A stretch of DNA of 64,000 nucleotides from Phycisphaerales bacterium (lineage in GTDB: Bacteria; Planctomycetota; Phycisphaerae; Phycisphaerales; UBA1924). Below the pieces are notes generated by a model, which did not search any database, was not told where the DNA came from, and saw only the letters and a list, made by a program, of their open reading frames with translations. The position numbers were made by a program, and so were the translations under genes. The stretch is taken from assembly GCA_020845755.1 (NCBI GenBank), contig JADLFE010000020.1, positions 1-64,000 of the forward strand. The letters are read 5' to 3'. Positions 47,262 through 55,901 of the stretch are shown in pieces; positions within the stretch are counted from its first letter, which is position 1, and each line of letters starts with the position of its first letter.

Positions 47262-47509
47262 TTGCCGCGCCACGCCGCGCGTCATCGCAAAGTGCCGCAA
47301 TTTTCAGGCTTTTTTGCTCTCGGCCGAATCGATCGGCTCTTCGCGCGTCGTCGCGCGTTTTCGCGCCCGAATCACCGTTTTCGCGCCCCAACTGATGGCA
47401 GTATGGGTGGCACCCCGCCGGGCTCGCGTCGATCTCGCTTCGATCCCAGCAAGCAATACACCACTCCCCCATCCGTTCAGCCTTCGAACACAAGTCCGCG
47501 GGGTTTCGC

Positions 47510-49111
47510 GTGCTCAAACCGTTTCTGCTCATTCTGCTCTCGCTCGCTCCGTCCTTCGCGCTGGCCCAGGGCAAGGAGCGAGCCGCCCCCCAGGGGCCCA
47601 AGGCCGCTCTGTCACAGATTCTGGGGCGTCCGACCGATCGATCCGTGGCTGTCAGTGTCTGCAGCGCGCAGGAACTCGAGGCGTATGTCGAGTATTGGAA
47701 GTCGCCCGCGGCCGTGCAGAAGACTCAGAGCAGGATTTTGAAGCCGGGCGTGCCGAGCGAGTTCGAGATCGGCGGCCTGACTCCGAACACTTCATACAGC
47801 TACCGGCTCAATACTCGCAAACCGGGCGCCGCAGCCTTCGAGAAGAGTGACGAGGAGCGCATCCAGACGCAGCGCCCCGCGGGCGGCTCATTCACGTTTG
47901 CTGTGCAAGGGGATTCGCACCCCGAGCGACTTGGCCGCATGTTCGATCCGGACCTGTACAGCGTCACGATGCGCCATGTCGCCAAGGACGCGCCCGATTT
48001 CTACTTCCTGATGGGTGATGATTTCAGCATCGAGCGGCTGATTGAGCAGGGCGACAAGAGCCAGGCCGCCGTCAACGCCGTGTACGCCCAACAGCGCGGC
48101 TTCCTCGGGATCGTCGGCGCATCTACGCCGCTCATGCTCGTCAACGGGAACCACGAGCAGGCGGCCAAGTACCTGCTCGACGCCACGCCCAACAACTTCG
48201 CGGTGCTGGCGGGCAAGGCACACACGTCCTATTTCCCGCTCCCCGCGCCCGACGCGTTCTACAGCGGTGATCGCACGCCCGTCGAGCACGTGGGCCTGCT
48301 GCGCGACTATTACGCCTGGGAATGGGGCGACGCGCTCTTCGTCGTGATCGATCCGTACTGGCACTCCGATGTCGCGGTCGACAACGAGGCCGGTACCAAG
48401 GCGCCGCGCAAGGACGCGGGACGAACCACCAAGGAACAAGGCGAAACAGGGAAAGACGCCAAGCGTCGCGCCCGCGAGAATCAGAGCACGAACCAGGACA
48501 AGAACACCAGGCCCGACGCCGAGCAGGAAGGCAATCGGCGCGGCAAGGGCGGGCGCGACTTGTGGCAAATCACGCTTGGGGACGAGCAGTACCAGTGGCT
48601 ACGCTCCACGCTCACGCAGAGCAAGGCCAAGTTCAAATTCGTCTTCTCGCATCATGTCCTGGGAACCGGGCGCGGCGGGATCGAGCAGGCCGGCACATTC
48701 GAATGGGGCGGAGAGGACAACCGCGGCGTGGACCGCTTCACGCAGATGCGCCCGAATTGGCAGCAACCGATCCACGACCTCATGCGCGACGCCGGCGTCA
48801 CGATCTTCTTCCAGGGGCACGACCATCTCTACGCCCGACAGGAACTCGACGGCGTGATCTACCAGTCGTGCCCCAACCCCGCCGATCCAACCTTCACGGC
48901 TTTCAACCGCGACGCGTACAAGACCGGCGACATCTTTCCAAACTCCGGCTATCTGCGCGTCACCGTTCAGGGCGGCGCCGATCCCTCAGTCCATGTCGAG
49001 TATGTGCGGACGTTCCGCGACAGCGATGAAGAAGATGGGCTCACGAGCGGCATGATCGCGCATTCCTATCGCGTGACGCCAAGAGCTGCCGTCGGTGCGC
49101 CGAAGAAGTAG
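47510..49111 (+). CDS. secreted metallophosphoesterase with fibronectin-like N domain
   Basis: A 533-residue exported calcineurin-type phosphoesterase, organised like purple acid phosphatase/PhoD. A signal peptide (LLILLSLAPSFALAQ) is followed by a beta-sandwich (FEIGGLTPNTSYSYRLNTR). The dinuclear-metal motifs come next: GDSHPER, MGDDF, NGNHEQ, FSHHVLG and GHDHLYARQ. A Lys/Arg/Glu-rich insert of about 55 residues (48385-48555) lies before the LWQITLGDEQYQWL block. The start is GTG at 47510. First of three same-strand genes (47510, 49139, 50536), the last being a paralogue. Substrate unknown. Confidence 0.85.
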   Translation: MLKPFLLILLSLAPSFALAQGKERAAPQGPKAALSQILGRPTDRSVAVSVCSAQELEAYVEYWKSPAAVQKTQSRILKPGVPSEFEIGGLTPNTSYSYRLNTRKPGAAAFEKSDEERIQTQRPAGGSFTFAVQGDSHPERLGRMFDPDLYSVTMRHVAKDAPDFYFLMGDDFSIERLIEQGDKSQAAVNAVYAQQRGFLGIVGASTPLMLVNGNHEQAAKYLLDATPNNFAVLAGKAHTSYFPLPAPDAFYSGDRTPVEHVGLLRDYYAWEWGDALFVVIDPYWHSDVAVDNEAGTKAPRKDAGRTTKEQGETGKDAKRRARENQSTNQDKNTRPDAEQEGNRRGKGGRDLWQITLGDEQYQWLRSTLTQSKAKFKFVFSHHVLGTGRGGIEQAGTFEWGGEDNRGVDRFTQMRPNWQQPIHDLMRDAGVTIFFQGHDHLYARQELDGVIYQSCPNPADPTFTAFNRDAYKTGDIFPNSGYLRVTVQGGADPSVHVEYVRTFRDSDEEDGLTSGMIAHSYRVTPRAAVGAPKK

Positions 49112-49138
49112 CGGCGGAAGACGCCGCGGGAGTTTGCC

Positions 49139-50539
49139 ATGTTCCAAAGAATGAACTATCGCTCCACCACCCTGACCGCGCTCGCGATGGCCGGGATACT
49201 CCTGACCTCCACGGCCCATGCCCAGCAGGGGCGAAAGCCGCCGCGCGAACAATCCCTGCGTGATCAAGCGCCGCGAGAGCGGCAGCCGCGCACGCCGTCG
49301 CAGAAGTACTCGATCGAGCAGGCGATCTCGGAGAACGCCCAACTCCACACGATCGCGTTCAGCGGGCTTGCGTTTGTGACGGGCGACTTCGGCGCTTCGA
49401 CGTTTCTCCCGCCAGGCAAGGTCTGCGATTACTTCGGCTTTCAGTACATGCGCGACATCGATGAGTCCCAGAAGGGGCACAACCCGAAGTTCCTCGACCG
49501 CATCGTGGGGAACGTCATGGAGACGCTCACCAGCGAGCAGCGCGCGGTGCTCGAAAAGCTGGCGCGCGAGCAGGCGCCCCAGTACCGCGAACTGGCCGAG
49601 AAACGCTGGCCCATCATCAAGGCGTTCTGCCTCGAACTGAACGGCGATTCACCCGCCGGCGCGAGCCTCAACAAGAACACCGTGGTGCGCTACGTCGCCG
49701 ACCTCTTCGCGATGGACGCCGAAATGAGCTACCGGCGCGCCGAGGTCGTCGGCGGCATCGTGGCCGGCTTCACCCCCGAGCAGAAAGCCAAGCTCGCCAA
49801 GCTCAAGTTCGGCGATTTCAGCACGTGGCCCGACGTAGACATGGATCACTACAAGCTCCCGCGCGGCACGGAAAAGATGATCAACGTCGCGTACATGACA
49901 TACGCCAGCGAGCTCTTCAGCTGGTACGCAGGCTCCGTCGAAGCCGACACTTACTTCTGTCCCGAGCGCCACGGCACGTACTTCGGCGGCTTCTACATGA
50001 AAGACATGCCCGCGATGGGCAAGCGTGACTACGACATCAGCACGTCGGTCACGGGCGACAGCGGGCAGGAATTCCTTCGGCTGCTCACCCCCGTGCAGCG
50101 CGCGTGCGTCACCGAAATTCCCGCCAGGCAGCAGGCCGCCATGCGCGAGATCGTCGAGGTGCGCCGCACCGTCTCGACCGAACTCCGCAAGTTCATGGAC
50201 GGTAAGACGCCCGACAAGGCCAAGGTGCTCAGGCTCGGGCGCCGCTACGGCGAGCTCGACGGCGAAGTCTCTTACCTCTACGCAAGCGCGTTTGCGAAGG
50301 TCAATCGCACCCTCACCGATGAACAGCGCAAGGCGCTCGTGAAACTCCGCAACCTCGATGGCTACACCAGCGCCCCGGCCTACATCTACTCCGACGCCGT
50401 CAAGGGCGAACTCAAGCCCATGAACACCGGCGTGTTCTTCGGCGTTGGCAATCGCACGCAGCAGGGCGCGGAGGCCAAGCCTATTCCGGTTTCGGGCAAG
50501 CCAGCCGAGAAGCCGGTGAAGCAGGAGTCATCGAAGTGA
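49139..50539 (+). CDS. secreted protein with internal duplication and LTxxQR motifs
   Basis: A 466-residue exported protein. A signal peptide (TLTALAMAGILLTSTAHAQ) is followed by two related halves. Each contains an aromatic block with CxxYFGFQYMRD or TYFGGFYMKD, then an LTxxQR motif with a helical R-rich segment (ETLTSEQRAVLEKL; RLLTPVQRACVTEI), and a second LTxxQ-like motif (GFTPEQKAKLAKL; TLTDEQRKALVKL). LTxxQ pairs occur in Spy/CpxP-type periplasmic chaperones, but the context differs. No enzyme motif. It lies 27 bases after the first phosphoesterase and overlaps the second by 4 bases, so all three are likely co-expressed. Confidence 0.75.
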   Translation: MFQRMNYRSTTLTALAMAGILLTSTAHAQQGRKPPREQSLRDQAPRERQPRTPSQKYSIEQAISENAQLHTIAFSGLAFVTGDFGASTFLPPGKVCDYFGFQYMRDIDESQKGHNPKFLDRIVGNVMETLTSEQRAVLEKLAREQAPQYRELAEKRWPIIKAFCLELNGDSPAGASLNKNTVVRYVADLFAMDAEMSYRRAEVVGGIVAGFTPEQKAKLAKLKFGDFSTWPDVDMDHYKLPRGTEKMINVAYMTYASELFSWYAGSVEADTYFCPERHGTYFGGFYMKDMPAMGKRDYDISTSVTGDSGQEFLRLLTPVQRACVTEIPARQQAAMREIVEVRRTVSTELRKFMDGKTPDKAKVLRLGRRYGELDGEVSYLYASAFAKVNRTLTDEQRKALVKLRNLDGYTSAPAYIYSDAVKGELKPMNTGVFFGVGNRTQQGAEAKPIPVSGKPAEKPVKQESSK

Positions 50540-52245
50540 GGAGATCGCCCGCGATCGCCCTGAGCGCGATGATCGTCGTTGCGATGACGGCGGTATGTAC
50601 GCTCAGCGGTGTCGATCGTGAGGGCGCGCCAATGTCGGCGTCTATCGTGCCGTGCGTGTTGACCGATGCACCCGCTCCGTCTTCCACGGGTGATGAGACG
50701 CCGCAGAACTCCGCGCAGCCGACCGAGCAGAAACGCCGCGGCAAGCAGGGCCCGGGCGAGCGGCCCGCCAAAGCGCCTCTGAACCAGCCCGGGCTGCTCC
50801 AGCAGATGACCGGGTTCAAGACCGATGTCCCCGCCCACGAACTCGACGTCATCCTCGTCCGCCCCACCGATCGCTCGATCGAGATCACCATCGCGGCCTG
50901 GATCGATGCCTCGGGCATCGTTGAATACTGGCGTGATGGCGCGGCCGACAGAAAGAAGACTTCACCCGTCGCCCTCAAGCCCGGCGAGATCGCGCACGTC
51001 ACGCTGAATGGCCTCGCGCCCGGCGCGGAGTATCGATATCGCGTCGGCATCGCGCGCCGGGACAACCAGGCCGACACTGTCTGGAAGGACGAATCCCGCT
51101 TTCGCACACGCCCCGCGCCCGGCACGCCGTTCACATTTACGATCCAGGCGGATTCGCACCTGGACCAGAGCGTTGAGCCTCGCATCTATGAGCAGACGCT
51201 TGCGAACATGCTCGCGGCAAAGCCCGACCTTGTCATTGATCTCGGCGACACGTTCATGACCGACAAGCGCGGGCGCGATTTCAAGAGCACGATCCCGCAA
51301 TACGACGCCCAGCGATGGTACTTCGGGCTGCTCGCCCACTCCGCGCCGCTCTTCATGGTGCTTGGCAACCACGACGGCGAGAAAGGCACGTCGGGCACGG
51401 ACGTCGACGACATCGGCCCGTGGTCCTACCTCCAACGCACACGCCGATTCCCCGAGCCGATCATCGACAATCGCATGTACACCGGCGCGACCGGCATCAA
51501 GAACGCGGTCGGCGCAAACTACTACGCCTTTCAGTGGGGCGATGCGCTCTTCATCGTGCTCGATCCCTTCTGGAGTTCCACCCAGAAGATGCGCGGCGGA
51601 GGTACACGTCCGGACCAGCAAGCGCACACCGAGAAAATTGCCACGCCCACCGACGCGAGTTGGGCCATGACGCTCGGGCGCGCCCAATACGACTGGCTCG
51701 CACGCACCCTCGATTCCACCAACGCCAAGCACCGTTTCGTCTTCATCCATCATCTGGTCGGGGGTTTGGGCGGCAACGAAGCACGCGGCGGCGTCGAGGC
51801 CTCCGGCTATTTCGAGTGGGGCGGCAAGAACGCCGACGCCACGCCCGGCTTCGCCCAGCACCGCGCCGGCTGGCCCATGCCCATCCACGACCTGCTCGCC
51901 ATGCACCACGTCTCGGCCGTCTTTCACGGGCACGATCACCTTTACGTTCACAACCAGCGCGACGCGGTGCAGTACCAGTGCGTGCCACAGCCGGGGAATC
52001 CTCCGAGCGGGACTCGCTCTGCCGCGGAATACGGTTACGAGGACGGCAAGATCATGGGGAGCCCGGGCCATGTGCGCGTTCGCGTCACGCCGCAAGCCGC
52101 GACGGTGGAGTTCATCCGCACCGTGGTCGACGGCGCATCGCCACGCCGCGGACGCGATGCCGAGACGAGCGAGGCGAACGCGAGCATCGTTGATTCGTAC
52201 ACGATCGAAGCGGCGCCTTCGCCGACTACCGGCAATCGCCCGTAG
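50536..52245 (+). CDS. secreted metallophosphoesterase (paralogue)
   Basis: A 569-residue paralogue of the 47510 gene. A hydrophobic export segment (ALSAMIVVAMTAVCTLSG) is followed by a low-complexity linker, a beta-sandwich (VTLNGLAPGAEYRYRVGIAR), and catalytic motifs QADSHLD, DLGDTFMT, LGNHDGE, FIHHLVG and GHDHLYVH. It starts with GTG overlapping the previous stop (GTGA), indicating translational coupling. The metal-binding set looks complete, so an active phosphodiesterase or phosphatase is expected. Confidence 0.87.
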   Translation: MRRSPAIALSAMIVVAMTAVCTLSGVDREGAPMSASIVPCVLTDAPAPSSTGDETPQNSAQPTEQKRRGKQGPGERPAKAPLNQPGLLQQMTGFKTDVPAHELDVILVRPTDRSIEITIAAWIDASGIVEYWRDGAADRKKTSPVALKPGEIAHVTLNGLAPGAEYRYRVGIARRDNQADTVWKDESRFRTRPAPGTPFTFTIQADSHLDQSVEPRIYEQTLANMLAAKPDLVIDLGDTFMTDKRGRDFKSTIPQYDAQRWYFGLLAHSAPLFMVLGNHDGEKGTSGTDVDDIGPWSYLQRTRRFPEPIIDNRMYTGATGIKNAVGANYYAFQWGDALFIVLDPFWSSTQKMRGGGTRPDQQAHTEKIATPTDASWAMTLGRAQYDWLARTLDSTNAKHRFVFIHHLVGGLGGNEARGGVEASGYFEWGGKNADATPGFAQHRAGWPMPIHDLLAMHHVSAVFHGHDHLYVHNQRDAVQYQCVPQPGNPPSGTRSAAEYGYEDGKIMGSPGHVRVRVTPQAATVEFIRTVVDGASPRRGRDAETSEANASIVDSYTIEAAPSPTTGNRP

Positions 52246-52482
52246 TCGCAAGTGCATCACGCGCTGCAAAGCGCGATGATGCTACCACTCAGCCGTACGC
52301 GGCGAGAGCGCCTCGCCACGCCGACACGGGACAGACTGACAGACTCTCGAACACGTGCCGTCTCACGTGTTGCGCTCGTTGCAATGCGTTACCTCTTTGG
52401 TTGATGCTCGCTCAGCCCCAAACATGGCGCGGCGATACTCTACCGCACCCGCGCTGTGGCGCGAACGGGAGCAGCGCGACCC

Positions 52483-53781
52483 ATGCCCGACGTCGTTCCA
52501 ACTCCTCCGGGCCCGCCAACCACGGCCGCCCCGAGCCTCTCGCTCGCACGCCTCTTTGCGTGCTTCCTCTCCTTCGGCCTCCACGCCTGGGGCGGGCCCG
52601 CGGCCCAGATCGCCATGCTCAAGCGTGAGCTCGTCGAGCGCGAGCGGTGGACCACGCCCGATCGCTTCAACCGCGCCCTCGCGGTGTACCAACTGCTGCC
52701 CGGGCCCGAGGCGACCGAGCTCTGCTGCTACTTCGGTTATCTCTCGCGCGGGCGCCTGGGCGCAATCGCCGCGGGCCTTGGATTCATCACGCCCGGGCTG
52801 CTGCTCATGCTCGCGCTGTCGTGGCTCTACGTGAACTTCGGCGTGGGCTCGGGCGCGAGCGCCACCGGCGCGCTGGCGGTCATCGCCGCCGCGTTCGCGT
52901 GCATGAAACCGGCCGTCGCGGCACTGGTCGTTCGCGCCGTCCATCGCATCGGTTCCCACAGCGTGGCACGCGATCCCTGGATGTGGGCGATCGCGCTGGT
53001 TTCCATGGGCACGACGCTCGCGGGCGCGCACTGGGCCATCGCGCTGGTCGGCTCGGCGGTCGCCAGCCAAGCGTGCTCTCCGCAAACGCGCCCACGCTGG
53101 CGCTGGCTCGCCGTGCTTTCCCTTGCGCTCGTCGCCGCCGCCGGCGCATGGAAGGTGTACGAATCTTCGCACGCACCACAAAGCACGTCCGTCCAGCGTG
53201 CGGACCAGAACGACAACACCGTGCACGAAGGATTGCCCTTCACGCGCGAGCAAGCGTCCACGCCGCGCCTGCTCGGGTCGGGGCTCAAGGCCGGCATGCT
53301 CACGTTCGGGGGTGCGTACACCGTCGTGCCGTTCCTGCGTGAGGACGCCGCGACGCGCCACCACTGGGTCAGCCCGCGCGAGTTCTTCGACGGGATCGCG
53401 CTCTCGGGCGTCCTTCCCGCGCCGCTGGTGATCTTCGGAACATTCATCGGCTTCCTCGCCGGAAACTGGGCGGGCGCACTGGCGATGACATTCGGCATCT
53501 TCGCCCCCGCGTTCGTGTTCACGGTGCTGGGTCACTCGCTGTTTGAGCGCGTGGTCAACTTTCCCGCGGCGCATCGCGTGCTGGACGGCATCACGGCCGG
53601 GGTCACGGGCGTGATCGCCGCGACCGGCGTCACCATGACCATCGACGCAGTCGACTCAACGCGCACCGGGGTGGTGTTCGTCCTCGCGTTGATCGCCCTG
53701 TTTGCGAGCAAATCCCGGTGGATCACGCCGCTGGTGATCCTGGGCGCGGGCGTGCTGGGCGCGGCGGCCGCGATCGTGTAA
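52483..53781 (+). CDS. chrA: chromate transporter, long (two-domain) type
   Basis: A 432-residue CHR-family protein with two homologous membrane halves. The first carries SFGLHAWGGPAAQIAML and LPGPEATELCCYFGYL; the second carries MLTFGGAYTVVPFL and LPAPLVIFGTFIGFLAG. The family exports chromate in proton- or sulfate-linked antiport. No chromate-resistance partner gene is adjacent, so the physiological anion is unsure. The ATG at 52483 is preferred over a GTG at 52456 because ggga lies about 13 bases before it. Confidence 0.88.
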   Translation: MPDVVPTPPGPPTTAAPSLSLARLFACFLSFGLHAWGGPAAQIAMLKRELVERERWTTPDRFNRALAVYQLLPGPEATELCCYFGYLSRGRLGAIAAGLGFITPGLLLMLALSWLYVNFGVGSGASATGALAVIAAAFACMKPAVAALVVRAVHRIGSHSVARDPWMWAIALVSMGTTLAGAHWAIALVGSAVASQACSPQTRPRWRWLAVLSLALVAAAGAWKVYESSHAPQSTSVQRADQNDNTVHEGLPFTREQASTPRLLGSGLKAGMLTFGGAYTVVPFLREDAATRHHWVSPREFFDGIALSGVLPAPLVIFGTFIGFLAGNWAGALAMTFGIFAPAFVFTVLGHSLFERVVNFPAAHRVLDGITAGVTGVIAATGVTMTIDAVDSTRTGVVFVLALIALFASKSRWITPLVILGAGVLGAAAAIV

Positions 53782-53829
53782 GGCTTGGCTTCAATTTCAC
53801 GGAACGGTGCTCGTACGAAACGACCGCCG

Positions 53830-54402
53830 CTACGGCCGCCAGCTCTCCGCCTGCTCGATTCGTCGCGCACGCTCTTCTTCGGATAGCGAGTTCTCAATCG
53901 ACGATGCCACCGAGACCAGGCGAACTCGGGTGTCGTACCACGCCGTCACAAACGCGCGGTACTCGTCGCTGGCGCTGATGTTCGCACCCCAGTTGGGCGC
54001 GATGATCTCGTCCCAGCAAGCGACACACGTGGTGGCTTTGCTCACAAACCGCATCGTGAGCGATTCGTGATCCGGCACCAGGAAGCTTGCACGCAAGGCG
54101 TCGATGCCCGCACCATCGTCAAGATGCTTGCGAAATACGGCGACCTTGTCCGGCTCGGCTTTGTAGAACAGCGCCTTCTTCCCGGATGAGAAGCACAGCA
54201 GGCCGTCCGACCACAGCGCCGCCACGAGGTTGTTCTCGTCATCGCGCTTGCCTGATCGTTGAATCGAAAGGACGAGCGATGGATCGCCATCCGTACTTGC
54301 GCCGTGATCGCCAAGCCCTCGCACGCTCGAGCTCGATGCACACATACGCATGCCCAGAACGCCGACCAGAAGTGCTGTAAAGAACTTCATGGCGTGATTC
54401 AT
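53830..54402 (-). CDS. hypothetical exported protein
   Basis: A 190-residue protein beginning with a hydrophobic export segment (MKFFTALLVGVLGMRMCA). The Met-Cys near the end of the hydrophobic run could be a lipobox-like site, but the flanking residues do not match well. The mature part has SLVLSIQRSGKRDDENN and a CVAC pair. Family not recognised. The ATG at 54402 has gagg upstream. Its codon use is less GC-biased than its neighbours. Confidence 0.6.
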   Translation of the reverse strand: MNHAMKFFTALLVGVLGMRMCASSSSVRGLGDHGASTDGDPSLVLSIQRSGKRDDENNLVAALWSDGLLCFSSGKKALFYKAEPDKVAVFRKHLDDGAGIDALRASFLVPDHESLTMRFVSKATTCVACWDEIIAPNWGANISASDEYRAFVTAWYDTRVRLVSVASSIENSLSEEERARRIEQAESWRP

Positions 54403-54480
54403 CGCAAGATCCTCGCTCAATCGCCTTGCTCAAAGCACCCATGCTCGTGCCTCGGCAATCTGCAGGCCACGAACTTCGGG

Positions 54481-55083
54481 TCACTCACCCCACCGCTGCA
54501 TCACCGCCGGATCAATCCTGGCCTTGGTCCAGCGCCTCTTGAGCGCGTCGAGCGGAATGTCATGCCCGCCGCCGAGCTGCGATATCGATCCCTCGGCCAG
54601 ATCGATCGACCGCACACACCCGGGCGTAACGATCAGGATCGCGCCCTGCTGCCGTTCCGGATCGGCGAGCGGTACCTCGCGGGCCGCGCCATCACCAACA
54701 ACGAAGATCCTCGCACGATCACCGACCAACTCGCGCCGATTGCTCCGATCGATCTCAATATCCCAGCGACGCTCATGCTCCTTTGACGCGCTCAGGCGCA
54801 GTCCGCCGCCCCAGACATGCTCGCCGCCGTACGAAGTCCACGGGATCATGGCGTAGTTGCGGGCCATCCATGTCCAGTAGTTGGCTTCGATCGATTCATC
54901 ATCCGCGGCGGCAATAGCCGCAAACGCCGCTCGCTCGCCCGAGAAATCACGCGACACGCCCGCCTTCGGTGTCGCACTCTGACTCCTCGAAGGCTCGCCA
55001 ACACGCGGCACGATCGCCATCACGCCCGCGCCCATGACAAACCCCGCGGCAAGCAGCGTCAGTGACTTTGCAAGCGAGTTCAT
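54481..55083 (-). CDS. hypothetical membrane-anchored protein
   Basis: A 200-residue protein with an N-terminal membrane/signal helix (SLTLLAAGFVMGAGVMAIV) and a soluble, Trp-rich C-terminal domain (ANYWTWMARNYAMIPWTSYG). Not recognised. It lies 78 bases upstream of the 53830 gene on the same strand, so the two may form a unit. Confidence 0.62.
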   Translation of the reverse strand: MNSLAKSLTLLAAGFVMGAGVMAIVPRVGEPSRSQSATPKAGVSRDFSGERAAFAAIAAADDESIEANYWTWMARNYAMIPWTSYGGEHVWGGGLRLSASKEHERRWDIEIDRSNRRELVGDRARIFVVGDGAAREVPLADPERQQGAILIVTPGCVRSIDLAEGSISQLGGGHDIPLDALKRRWTKARIDPAVMQRWGE

Positions 55084-55172
55084 GATCCGGAATGCTATCA
55101 GTTGCGAGTAGGTCGCGCGTCCGATGCCGCGCTCGCACCCCGCGCCGTTGCAGACCCGTTACACTCCCCGCC

Positions 55173-55811
55173 ATGAACAGCCCAATCGCTAAGTACATCG
55201 CGGAGTTCATCGGCGCTTTCTTCCTCGTTCTCACCATCGGCTGCACCGTCATCCCCGGCTCGCCGGGCGTGATCGCGCCCTTGGCCATCGCCGCGATCCT
55301 CATGACCATGATCTACGCCTTCGGGCACATCTCGGGCGGGCATTTCAATCCCGGCGTCACCGTCGGCGTCATGGTCCGCGGCAAGTGTTCGCCCAAGGAC
55401 GCCGCGGCGTACATCGTCGCGCAGCTCGCGGGCGCAGCGCTGGCGGCGCTGGTCGTCGGCGTCCTGGTCGGCTATCCGCAGACGATGATCACGATCAAGG
55501 ACATCAAGGCCGCGCTGCTCGCCGAGTTCCTCTTCTCGTTCGCGCTGGCGAGCGTTGTGCTGCACGTGGCGACGGCCAAGGGGAACGCGGGCAACTCGTT
55601 CTTCGGCGTGTCGATCGCGGCGGTGGTGCTGGCGGGCGCGTTCGCGGTGGGCGGGATTTCGGGCGGCGCGTTCAACTCGGCCGTGGCGCTTGGCGCGGGC
55701 ATGATGAAGATGGTCGCGCTGGCCGATATTTGGATCCACGTCTTGGCGAACCTCTCGGCGGGCGCGGTCGCGGGATTGCTGTTCCGCGCGATGCTTCCGA
55801 ACGACAGGTAA
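55173..55811 (+). CDS. aquaporin / MIP-family channel with altered second pore motif
   Basis: A 212-residue six-helix channel of the major intrinsic protein family. The first half-helix motif is NPG at residues 59-61 (SGGHFNPGVTVG). The second is NSA at 168-170 (SGGAFNSAVALG) instead of NPA, and the usual selectivity-filter Arg after NPA is replaced by Val. It probably conducts water or small neutral solutes, with selectivity likely unlike AqpZ. The start at 55173 opens on MNSPIAKYIAEFIGAFFL. Single gene. Confidence 0.85.
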   Translation: MNSPIAKYIAEFIGAFFLVLTIGCTVIPGSPGVIAPLAIAAILMTMIYAFGHISGGHFNPGVTVGVMVRGKCSPKDAAAYIVAQLAGAALAALVVGVLVGYPQTMITIKDIKAALLAEFLFSFALASVVLHVATAKGNAGNSFFGVSIAAVVLAGAFAVGGISGGAFNSAVALGAGMMKMVALADIWIHVLANLSAGAVAGLLFRAMLPNDR

Positions 55812-55901
55812 CCCCTCGCGTCGCGCATAACGAGTTCCCATCGGATCCGTCTCATGGATCGCAGCGAGTGTGATCATGAGTAATCGATTCGCCAAATCGG
55901 G

